Assembly: GCA_025937615.1 (NCBI GenBank)
Contig: JAICRA010000055.1
Coordinates: forward strand, 1-7,909
Length of the DNA stretch: 7,909 nt
Direction of reading: 5' to 3'
Source of the DNA: Thermomicrobiales bacterium
Lineage (GTDB): Bacteria > Chloroflexota > Chloroflexia > Thermomicrobiales > UBA6265
The stretch's first letter is position 1. Every line of letters starts with the position of its first letter. Shown piece after piece: positions 1 through 5,561 of this stretch. Below the pieces are notes generated by a model. It worked only from the letters and a program-made list of their open reading frames with translations, ran no database searches and was not told the DNA's origin. Both the position numbers and the translations under genes were made by a program.

Positions 1-16
1 CAACGGAGGGAGGAGC

Positions 17-124
17 ATGATGATGCGAAGGAGGCGGAGAATCCGGCTCTCGGGATGCGGTGCGAGTTGCATGCAACGCTTGACCGGCGGCGAGACGGCG
101 GCAACAATCGCGCGGCCGGTTTAG
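17..124 (+). CDS. Possible short ORF (35 aa), leader peptide or chance ORF
   Basis: The ORF runs from ATG at 17 to TAG at 122-124 and would encode a very basic 35-residue peptide beginning MMMRRRRR, with two cysteines close together (CGASC). In its favour is an excellent SD, GGAGG at 5-9, seven bases before the first ATG. AGGAG at 11-15 would likewise serve the third ATG at 23. Against it are the lack of any recognisable domain, its position across the predicted promoter of the next gene, and a composition close to background. It may be a leader peptide, the end of a gene starting outside the window, or chance. No function is assigned. Confidence 0.2.
   Translation: MMMRRRRRIRLSGCGASCMQRLTGGETAATIARPV
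66..77. promoter_or_regulatory. 12-bp perfect palindrome, candidate operator
   Basis: GTTGCATGCAAC reads the same on both strands. It ends two bases before the TTGACC of the predicted promoter, the usual place for an activator or repressor dimer. Such a palindrome can arise by chance in a window this long, so its position is the main support. No regulator gene is visible nearby. Confidence 0.3.
80..108 (+). promoter_or_regulatory. Predicted sigma70-type promoter for the acyl-CoA synthetase gene
   Basis: TTGACC at 80-85 matches five of six bases of the -35 consensus. After an ideal 17-base spacer, AACAAT at 103-108 matches four of six of the -10 consensus. Transcription would begin near 115, giving a leader of about 38 nt before the ATG at 153. 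This is a consensus match only. Confidence 0.4.
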
Positions 125-152
125 ACGGCGACGTAGTCCGCGGGAGTCGAGC

Positions 153-2225
153 ATGTCGGGTGTCGTCACCAAGGGTCACTCGGGAAATGAAGCAGCGAGT
201 GAGCGTGAGGTCACCTGGACACCGAGCCCGGCGTATCTCGAGCGCTCTCGCCTGCGCCGATTCATGGTGCGCCACGGCATCGCGACCTATGACGACTTGC
301 TTGCATGCGCCACAGCCGATCCCGGGTGGTACTGGGGGGCGGTCGCGGAGGATCTCGACCTCACATGGAACCGCCCCTACGAGCAGGTGCTCGATCTCTC
401 CGGCGGCGCACCCTGGGCGGAGTGGTTCACCGGGGGCGGCTTCAATTACGTCACGAGCGCCCTCGATCGGCACGCGGCCGGACCCGGAGGCGATCGCATC
501 GCGCTAATCTGGGAGGGGGACGGACCCCTCCCCCCGGCGGGGGGAGGGCGGTGGGAGGGGGGCAACGGCGTCGTGCGGCGGCTCACTTTCCGTGAGCTGC
601 AACTGGAGACGAACCGCCTGGCGAACGCTCTGCGCGATCTTGGCGTCGAGCGCGGAGATCGCGTCGGGGTGTTCATGCCGATGCTACCGGAAACGGTGGC
701 CGCGGTTCTCGCCCTGGGCAAGCTGGGCGCCATCTTCCTGCCGATGTTCTCCGGGTTCGGGCCGGAGGCGCTCGGCTCACGGCTGCATGATGGTGAGGCG
801 AGTCTGCTCATCACCGCCGATGGTGCCCTCCGCCGCGGCAAGACCGTCCCCATGAAGGTGGTCGCCGACGAGGCGATGCTCCAGGCGCCAAGTGTGCGCG
901 CCTGCCTCGTCCTGCGCCGCACCGGCGAGGAAGTGCCATGGACTGCTGGCCGGGACGCCTGGTGGCACGACGTCGTACCGCAGGCGGCTCCCGAATTCGA
1001 GACCGTCGAGACCAACGCCAACGAGCCGTACATGCTGATCTATACCTCCGGCACGACCGGTCGCCCGAAGGGGGCGATCCACGTCCACGCCGGGTTTCCC
1101 GTCAAAGCCGCCCACGACCTAGCCACCTGTTTCGATCTGCAACAGGACGACACGCTCTTCTGGTTGACCGATCTCGGCTGGATGATGGGGCCCTGGCTGA
1201 TCTGCGGCGGACTCATCGTCGGCGCGACGCTCATGCTCTTCGAGGGGACGCCCGACTATCCAGACCCCGATCGCCTCTGGCAGCTGGTCGAGGATCACCA
1301 GGTCACCATCCTCGGTGTCGCGCCGACCGCCGTCCGGGCCCTGATGGGCAAAGGGACCGACTGGGTACGGAAGCGTGACCGCTCCTCTCTGCGCATTCTT
1401 GGCTCGACGGGAGAGACATGGAATCCCGGCCCCTGGCGCTGGTATTTCGAGGAGGTGGGCGAAGGGCGCTGCCCGATCATCAACTACTCGGGCGGAACCG
1501 AGACCAGCGGCGGCATCGTTGGCTGCGTCACCCTGCGGCCGATCGTGCCCTGTGGCTTCAACTCGCCGGTGCCGGGGATGGACGCCGACGTAACCGACGA
1601 TACCGGCCATCCGGTGCGCGGTGAGGTGGGGGAGCTCGTGGTGCGCCAGCCCTGGGTGGGGATGACTCGCGGCTTCTGGCGTGACCCTGATCGCTATCTC
1701 GAGACCTACTGGAGCCGCATTCCCGGTGTCTGGGTGCACGGCGACTGGGCGGAGATCGACGACAGCGGCCAATGGTTCATCCGCGGGCGTTCGGACGACA
1801 CCTTGAAGGTAGCCGGGAAACGGGTGGGCCCAGCCGAAGTGGAGTCGGCGGCGACGGCGCACCACGCCGTCCAGGAGGCCGCCGCCATCGGCGTCCCGCA
1901 TGAGATCAAGGGAGAAGCCATCGTGGTCTTCGCGGTGCCGAAACCGGGGGTCGAGGTCACCGCCGCCCTGGCCGAAGAAGTGCGGCAGACGATCGCGACG
2001 CAGCTCGGCGCCGCGCTACGGCCACAGCAATTGCACTGGGTACGTGACCTGCCGAAGACGCGCAACGCCAAGATCATGCGCCGAGTGATCCGCGCCGCCT
2101 ACCTCGGACTCCCCGCTGGGGACGTCACGGCATTGGAGAACCCGGCGGCTGTTGAGGAGATCGCGCGCACTCCTAACGAAGCGACACCGCAAAAAGGTCA
2201 ACCGGATACTCAACGTTTGGCCTGA
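153..2225 (+). CDS. ACS-type acyl-CoA synthetase (AMP-forming), non-acetate specificity likely
   Basis: The 690-aa cytoplasmic enzyme should activate a carboxylic acid with ATP to an acyl-AMP and then transfer the acyl group to CoA. An acetyl-CoA-synthetase-type N-terminal region (about 35-110, with WAEWFTGGGFNYV and DRHA) precedes the AMP-binding domain. The P-loop motif YTSGTTGRPKG is at 297-307, NYSGGTETSGG at 444-454, the ribose-binding Asp is D531 in HGDW, the hinge region has RGRSDD from R544, and the catalytic Lys of the C-terminal lid is K640 in TRNAKIMRR. Length fits the acetyl-/propionyl-CoA synthetase group (about 630-680). Where acetyl-CoA synthetase has WWQTETGG, this protein has SGGTETSG, so the acyl-pocket Trp appears to be Gly and a larger acid is expected. 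The ATG at 153 is the first start after the in-frame stop at 81-83 and has GGGAG at 142-146. Exact substrate is unknown. The C-terminal tail (about 655-690) looks variable. Confidence 0.93.
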   Translation: MSGVVTKGHSGNEAASEREVTWTPSPAYLERSRLRRFMVRHGIATYDDLLACATADPGWYWGAVAEDLDLTWNRPYEQVLDLSGGAPWAEWFTGGGFNYVTSALDRHAAGPGGDRIALIWEGDGPLPPAGGGRWEGGNGVVRRLTFRELQLETNRLANALRDLGVERGDRVGVFMPMLPETVAAVLALGKLGAIFLPMFSGFGPEALGSRLHDGEASLLITADGALRRGKTVPMKVVADEAMLQAPSVRACLVLRRTGEEVPWTAGRDAWWHDVVPQAAPEFETVETNANEPYMLIYTSGTTGRPKGAIHVHAGFPVKAAHDLATCFDLQQDDTLFWLTDLGWMMGPWLICGGLIVGATLMLFEGTPDYPDPDRLWQLVEDHQVTILGVAPTAVRALMGKGTDWVRKRDRSSLRILGSTGETWNPGPWRWYFEEVGEGRCPIINYSGGTETSGGIVGCVTLRPIVPCGFNSPVPGMDADVTDDTGHPVRGEVGELVVRQPWVGMTRGFWRDPDRYLETYWSRIPGVWVHGDWAEIDDSGQWFIRGRSDDTLKVAGKRVGPAEVESAATAHHAVQEAAAIGVPHEIKGEAIVVFAVPKPGVEVTAALAEEVRQTIATQLGAALRPQQLHWVRDLPKTRNAKIMRRVIRAAYLGLPAGDVTALENPAAVEEIARTPNEATPQKGQPDTQRLA
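511..562 (+). other. G-tract cluster: 10-bp hairpin and potential G-quadruplex inside the synthetase gene
   Basis: CCCTCCCCCC at 526-535 and GGGGGGAGGG at 539-548 form a perfect 10-bp stem with a GGC loop. Overlapping this, G tracts at 539-544, 546-548, 553-555 and 557-562 are separated by loops of 1, 4 and 1 bases, a compact four-tract quadruplex pattern on the coding strand. GGGAGGGGG also occurs as a direct repeat at 511-519 and 553-561. The encoded stretch, PPAGGGRWEGGNG, lies between the N-terminal region and the AMP-binding core and is probably a tolerant loop. Confidence 0.6.
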
Positions 2226-2241
2226 TCAATTTTCGCCAAAC
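2215..2241 (+). terminator. Weak hairpin at the synthetase stop codon (terminator or operator candidate)
   Basis: GTTTGGC at 2215-2221 is complementary to GCCAAAC at 2235-2241, giving a 7-bp stem with a 13-base loop that contains the TGA stop. No T run follows directly, so intrinsic termination would be weak. The symmetric TTTGGC/GCCAAA arrangement could equally be a protein site or chance. Confidence 0.25.
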
Positions 2242-2279
2242 ATTAACCACATTCCCTGGTCTTCACTTCTCTGTTAAGC

Positions 2280-2308
2280 TTGACGCGTGGGCTATCGAGT
2301 GCCAGCAT
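2280..2308 (+). promoter_or_regulatory. Possible promoter for the penicillin-binding protein gene
   Basis: TTGACG at 2280-2285 matches five of six -35 bases and lies at the end of an AT-richer island (2226-2285) that stands out from the GC-rich surroundings. Seventeen bases later CAGCAT at 2303-2308 matches only three of six -10 bases. A start near 2315 would leave a leader of roughly 125 nt containing the hairpin at 2365-2380. Confidence 0.28.
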
Positions 2309-2364
2309 TCGCGTAGCGGCTCGCCCGGTCGATAGATGAGGCTGTCCGGGTGACCGCGCTCCCC

Positions 2365-2380
2365 CGCGGGTTGTCCCGCG
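2365..2380 (+). other. GC-only 6-bp hairpin in the leader of the penicillin-binding protein gene
   Basis: CGCGGG at 2365-2370 and CCCGCG at 2375-2380 enclose the loop TTGT. The stem is all G-C and lies about 60 nt before the chosen start codon. A separate 7-bp inverted repeat upstream (CTATCGA 2292-2298, TCGATAG 2329-2335) has a long 30-base loop. Neither matches a riboswitch I recognise, and short GC stems are common in such DNA. Confidence 0.25.
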
Positions 2381-2441
2381 CTGCCCCGCCTTGAGTCCAC
2401 GCGCGAGCTCACGGTTTCGTTTCCGGTCCAGGATGGTCCTC

Positions 2442-4754
2442 GTGGCACGCCGCAATCGCCAATCTCCAGTTTTTTACGAACCCACCCCTGCTCGGTGGCC
2501 ATGGGCGCTTGCGTTGGTCGTCGCCATCGGCGCCGTCGTCTTCGCGGCAGTCGTGCGGCCCGGAATTATCCCGCTGGGCGGCCTCGACGACCTCTTACCG
2601 CAAACGAGTCCCGCTGAACAGGCCGCTCCTACTCCGGATCCGGAGATTGCGGCGAATGCCAGCGCAGTGGCCGAGAGCGTGCCGACCGAGACCAGTCCTG
2701 CCGAGGAGGATGTCAGCCCGGCGCCGATTGCGGGGACAGAGTCGGCTGATGCAGTCGCCGCCGGGTGGGTCGCTCACTGGAACGACGGCGACTATGCCGG
2801 GATGTATGCCCTGACCTCGGGGACCGTGCAACGCACGATACCGCTCGAGGAGTTTGTGAGCCGTTACCAGGGGATCGTCGATCGAGCCGAGCTGAGCTCG
2901 GTACGGGCCGAGATCACCGGCGCCGCCGGAGGCGCGCCGCGGGTCCCATTTCGCGTCAGATTCGAATCGGGCATCGCCGGGGAGTTCAGCGAGGAGAATA
3001 CCCTGCCGCTGGTCCATCAGGAGGACGGCTGGCGGGTAGCCTGGACGCCTTCGACCATCTTTGCCGAGCTCGGAACTGATGGCTGTGTCGACGTCGACCG
3101 TTTGCCCTCTGAACGCGGCAAGATCCTCGACCGGAACGGAGAGCCCCTTGCCTATGACGGGCAGGTGGAGCGCGTCGGGATCGTGCCGGGGCTGATCCCC
3201 GCGGAAGACGAGGAGCGCGTTCTGCGGGAGCTGAGCGAGCTCACGAAGATGGATGAAGACGCCATCAAGGCACGGTATGAGGGCGCCGATCCAAGTTGGT
3301 TCGTCCCGATCATGGATTTCCCACGGGAGGAGAGCGAACGCCTGCTCGACGTCATCTCCCGCCTGCCGGGGGTTTCGGTCAAAGCTGAGACGGCGCGTGT
3401 CTACCCGCTCGGAGAGCAGGCCGCGCACATCACCGGCTACGTCTCGGAGCCGACCGCCGAGCAACTGGAGGCGGATCCAGCTCTCATCCCAGGCCAGCGC
3501 ATTGGCCAAGCGGGGATCGAAGCCGGAGCCGACGAGATCCTGGCCGGGGTTCATGGTGGCCGTCTGCTCGTGGTTCACTGCGACTCTCGCGTCGAGCGAT
3601 CGGAGATCGCGTCGCGTGAGCCGGTTCCGCCGCGTGACGTCGTGCTGACTATCGACCGCGTGTTCCAGACTGCGGTCTTCGCCGCGATGCGCGAGCAGGG
3701 CCCTCGCCTGGGCGCCGTCGTCGTCCTGGATCCTCGGACCGGAGCGGTCCTGGCACTGGCTAGTGTCCCCAGTTACGACCCGAACGGGTTCGTGCTCGGG
3801 TTTGCCCCGCGTGATCGCGCTGCGCTGCAATCCGAAGCGCAGCGACCACTCCTGTCACGAGCGGCAGAGGGTCTCTATCCGACTGGATCCGCGTTCAAGC
3901 CGATCACTTTTGCCGCCGCAATGGAAGGACTCGGGTACACCCCGGAGACGGTGCTCGACTGCCCTTCGACCTTTCAGCTCGAAGGGGCTGGTCAACTCTG
4001 GGAGGATTGGACCGTCGCCTACGGGGTGGGCGCGCAGGGCCCGTTGACGCTCCATCAGGCGCTTGTCAACTCGTGCAACACGGTCTTCTACGCCATTGGC
4101 CGCGATCTCGATGCGAAGGACCCGGAATACCTGCCAGGGATGGCGAAGGCGTTTGGTCTTGGGTCGCCCACCGGCATCCCCTACCTGCCGGAGGCGGCGG
4201 GCGCGGCTCCCGACCCGGCGTGGAAGCTCGAGACCATCGGCGATTACTGGGCGACTGGTGATGCCATCAACCTCGCCATCGGCCAGGGCTTCCTGCAAGT
4301 GACCCCGTTGCAACTTGCGACTGCGTATGCCGCGATTGCCAATGGCGGCGATCTTCTTCAGCCATACATCGTCTCCGATCTGGTCAATCCGGACGGGGCG
4401 AGAGAGCCGGTTGGCGAGCGGGTCGTGCGCAGCCGGTTACCGGTTTCCGAAAAGACGCTGACCGCGTTGCAGGCAGCATTGCGCGCTCAGACCAGCGATC
4501 CCAATGGCGCTGGATCGTACCGGGTGTTCGGTGACATGACTTGGCCTATCGCTGGCAAGACGGGGACAGCGCAACGCACCGGCAGCAAGGCGGCGAAGCC
4601 GCACTCCTGGTTTGCCGGGTTCGGCCCCTACGGCAGCGAGCCCGAGATCGCCTCGGCGGTCGTCTTCGAGAGCGTGGGCGAGGGCGTGAGCTTCGCCGCT
4701 CCGGCGACCCGTCGCATCTATGACGTCTGGCTCCAGTCGGACGTACAGGGGTGA
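2442..4754 (+). CDS. Class B penicillin-binding protein, MecA/PBP3-like peptidoglycan D,D-transpeptidase
   Basis: This 770-aa membrane-anchored enzyme should cross-link peptidoglycan stem peptides on the outer face of the membrane. A short basic start (MARRNR) leads to one membrane helix (about 19-38) and a Pro/Ala/Glu/Ser-rich linker (about 45-100). An NTF2-like domain of the MecA N-terminal type follows (about 104-211, GWVAHWNDGDY), then the dimerisation domain (about 222-400, RGKILDRNGEPLA) and the transpeptidase domain (about 405-765). The three catalytic motifs are intact: SAFK with S483/K486, SCN at 544-546, and KTG at 706-708. No glycosyltransferase domain or lipobox is present. The chosen GTG at 2442 has AGGA eight bases upstream. 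ATG at 2433 and TTG at 2391 are in frame but have poor or no SD, so the start is uncertain by up to 17 codons. The 57-nt gap downstream holds a hairpin, so co-transcription with the isomerase is possible but not certain. Confidence 0.92.
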   Translation: MARRNRQSPVFYEPTPARWPWALALVVAIGAVVFAAVVRPGIIPLGGLDDLLPQTSPAEQAAPTPDPEIAANASAVAESVPTETSPAEEDVSPAPIAGTESADAVAAGWVAHWNDGDYAGMYALTSGTVQRTIPLEEFVSRYQGIVDRAELSSVRAEITGAAGGAPRVPFRVRFESGIAGEFSEENTLPLVHQEDGWRVAWTPSTIFAELGTDGCVDVDRLPSERGKILDRNGEPLAYDGQVERVGIVPGLIPAEDEERVLRELSELTKMDEDAIKARYEGADPSWFVPIMDFPREESERLLDVISRLPGVSVKAETARVYPLGEQAAHITGYVSEPTAEQLEADPALIPGQRIGQAGIEAGADEILAGVHGGRLLVVHCDSRVERSEIASREPVPPRDVVLTIDRVFQTAVFAAMREQGPRLGAVVVLDPRTGAVLALASVPSYDPNGFVLGFAPRDRAALQSEAQRPLLSRAAEGLYPTGSAFKPITFAAAMEGLGYTPETVLDCPSTFQLEGAGQLWEDWTVAYGVGAQGPLTLHQALVNSCNTVFYAIGRDLDAKDPEYLPGMAKAFGLGSPTGIPYLPEAAGAAPDPAWKLETIGDYWATGDAINLAIGQGFLQVTPLQLATAYAAIANGGDLLQPYIVSDLVNPDGAREPVGERVVRSRLPVSEKTLTALQAALRAQTSDPNGAGSYRVFGDMTWPIAGKTGTAQRTGSKAAKPHSWFAGFGPYGSEPEIASAVVFESVGEGVSFAAPATRRIYDVWLQSDVQG

Positions 4755-4756
4755 TA

Positions 4757-4800
4757 AGGTGTTGGGTGTTGGGTGATAGGAGTCCTGTCACCCTTCGTCC
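4757..4800 (+). repeat. Palindromic heptamer repeat element, copy 1
   Basis: Three 7-nt units, AGGTGTT, GGGTGTT and GGGTGAT (4757-4777), are followed by AGGAGTCC and a complementary arm. GGGTGATAGG at 4771-4780 pairs with CCTGTCACCC at 4784-4793 over 10 bp with one G-U pair and an AGT loop. The element fills the gap between the penicillin-binding protein stop and the isomerase SD. It aligns with the element at 6785-6837 over about 35 bases with four substitutions and one single-base gap. It may be a REP-like dispersed repeat or a partial terminator. No T run follows. Confidence 0.65.
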
Positions 4801-4806
4801 GAGGAG
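4801..4806 (+). promoter_or_regulatory. Ribosome binding site fixing the isomerase start at 4812
   Basis: GAGGAG lies five bases before the ATG at 4812. This site, and the family-like beginning MYGRRGRIGLI, favour 4812 over the in-frame GTG at 4773, which falls inside the palindromic element and would add 13 residues unlike the family. Confidence 0.75.
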
Positions 4807-4811
4807 TCATC

Positions 4812-5561
4812 ATGTACGGAAGACGGGGCCGCATCGGCCTGATCACGCTGGCGAGCGATTCGAGCGTCCTGCCCGAGTACGCCCGGGTGATGCCTGACGG
4901 TGTCGCCGTCTACGCGGCGCCGATCGTTCTGCCGCGCGGCGAAGTTAACGCCGCGGCACTGGCTGAGATGCTCGAAGGCGATCAGCTCGAGCGCGCCGCC
5001 GAGTTACTGATCTGGACGGACGTCGACCTCATCGTCTTTGCCTGTACGACTGGAAGTCTGGTCCACGGAATCGGATGGGACCGCGAAGTCGCCGCCCGCA
5101 TCGCGGGGGCGAGCGGGCGTGCCGCGACTACGACCACCACCGCTGTGCTCGGCGCGCTTCAGGCCTTGGGCGCCACTTCGCTCGCCGTCGCGACGCCCTA
5201 TATCGAAGAGCTCAACGCCATCGAGCGCCAATTCCTCGAGGAGAGCGGCTTTGGGGTCGCCAGCATTGCCGGTCTGGGCTGCGCGACCGATGCCGAGATC
5301 GGACAACTCGAACCCGAGGACGCCGTCTCGCTGGTGGAGCGGGTCAATACACCGGAGGCGGACGCGGTTTTCATCTCCTGCACGAATTTCCACTGCCTAC
5401 CGGCCATTGCATCGCTGGAGCGGCGACTGGGCAAACCGGTGGTGACGAGCAACCTCGCCGGAGCCTGGGCCGCCCTGCGCCAGATCGGCGTCGACGACCC
5501 AATCCCTGGGTCCGGCGAGCTGCTGCTTCTCCCGGCAGTCGCGGAGGCCATGGCGCCATGA
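4812..5561 (+). CDS. Asp/Glu racemase superfamily protein, maleate cis-trans isomerase-like
   Basis: The 249-aa cytoplasmic protein resembles maleate isomerases and arylmalonate decarboxylases, cofactor-free enzymes that use cysteine to make or protonate a planar carboxylate intermediate. The start MYGRRGRIGLITLAS is typical of the group. The first catalytic cysteine is C78 in FACTTGS and the second is C190 in ISCTNFHCLPAI. Two cysteines about 112 residues apart fit maleate isomerase or a racemase rather than arylmalonate decarboxylase, which keeps only the second. TTTTTAVLGALQALG (about 104-118) fits the family's central segment, and the length is normal (about 240-260). The glutamate racemase pattern (CNT and GCTHYP) is not present, so cell-wall D-glutamate supply is less likely despite the adjacent penicillin-binding protein. 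The TGA stop overlaps the next start as ATGA, implying coupling with the acetyltransferase. Substrate is unknown. Confidence 0.85.
   Translation: MYGRRGRIGLITLASDSSVLPEYARVMPDGVAVYAAPIVLPRGEVNAAALAEMLEGDQLERAAELLIWTDVDLIVFACTTGSLVHGIGWDREVAARIAGASGRAATTTTTAVLGALQALGATSLAVATPYIEELNAIERQFLEESGFGVASIAGLGCATDAEIGQLEPEDAVSLVERVNTPEADAVFISCTNFHCLPAIASLERRLGKPVVTSNLAGAWAALRQIGVDDPIPGSGELLLLPAVAEAMAP

Larger units (their letters stand above)
1..152. other. Upstream/leader region of the acyl-CoA synthetase gene
   Basis: This stretch holds a strong SD (GGAGGGAGGAG, 5-15) before three consecutive ATG codons, a 12-bp palindrome at 66-77 and a promoter-like pair at 80-108. The frame of the synthetase has stops at 18-20 and 81-83. 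The TGA at 18-20 overlaps the ATG at 17 as ATGA, so an upstream gene could end there. Another frame is open from base 1 past 500, with an acidic start, but it runs through the synthetase gene and is probably a high-GC shadow. I cannot assign the left edge to a known gene. Confidence 0.5.

Noticed and set aside
17..124. Lipobox-like LSGC in the short ORF
   Set aside because: No hydrophobic signal segment precedes it, so a lipoprotein is not supported.
1119..1901. Minus-strand ORF of 260 codons within the synthetase gene
   Set aside because: It is antisense to conserved adenylation motifs, with His/Pro/Arg-rich composition and no recognisable fold or SD.
2292..2335. CTATCGA/TCGATAG inverted repeat as a riboswitch or terminator
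   Set aside because: The 7-bp arms are separated by a 30-base loop with no supporting structure or T run, and are likely chance.
2595..3830. Long minus-strand ORF (411 codons) antisense to the penicillin-binding protein gene
   Set aside because: The opposite strand is a complete enzyme with all catalytic motifs. The antisense product shows no domain and is a typical high-GC shadow.
4757..4777. CRISPR-like or tandem-repeat array
   Set aside because: Only three degenerate 7-nt units occur and there are no spacers, so this is not an array.
4773..4811. GTG start for the isomerase at 4773
   Set aside because: It lies inside the palindromic element and lacks a good SD. The family-like N terminus begins at 4812.
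5075..5557. N-terminal extension of the acetyltransferase frame
   Set aside because: It overlaps the conserved part of the isomerase gene in another frame and is Arg-rich without domain features. The ATGA start at 5558 with SD is far better.
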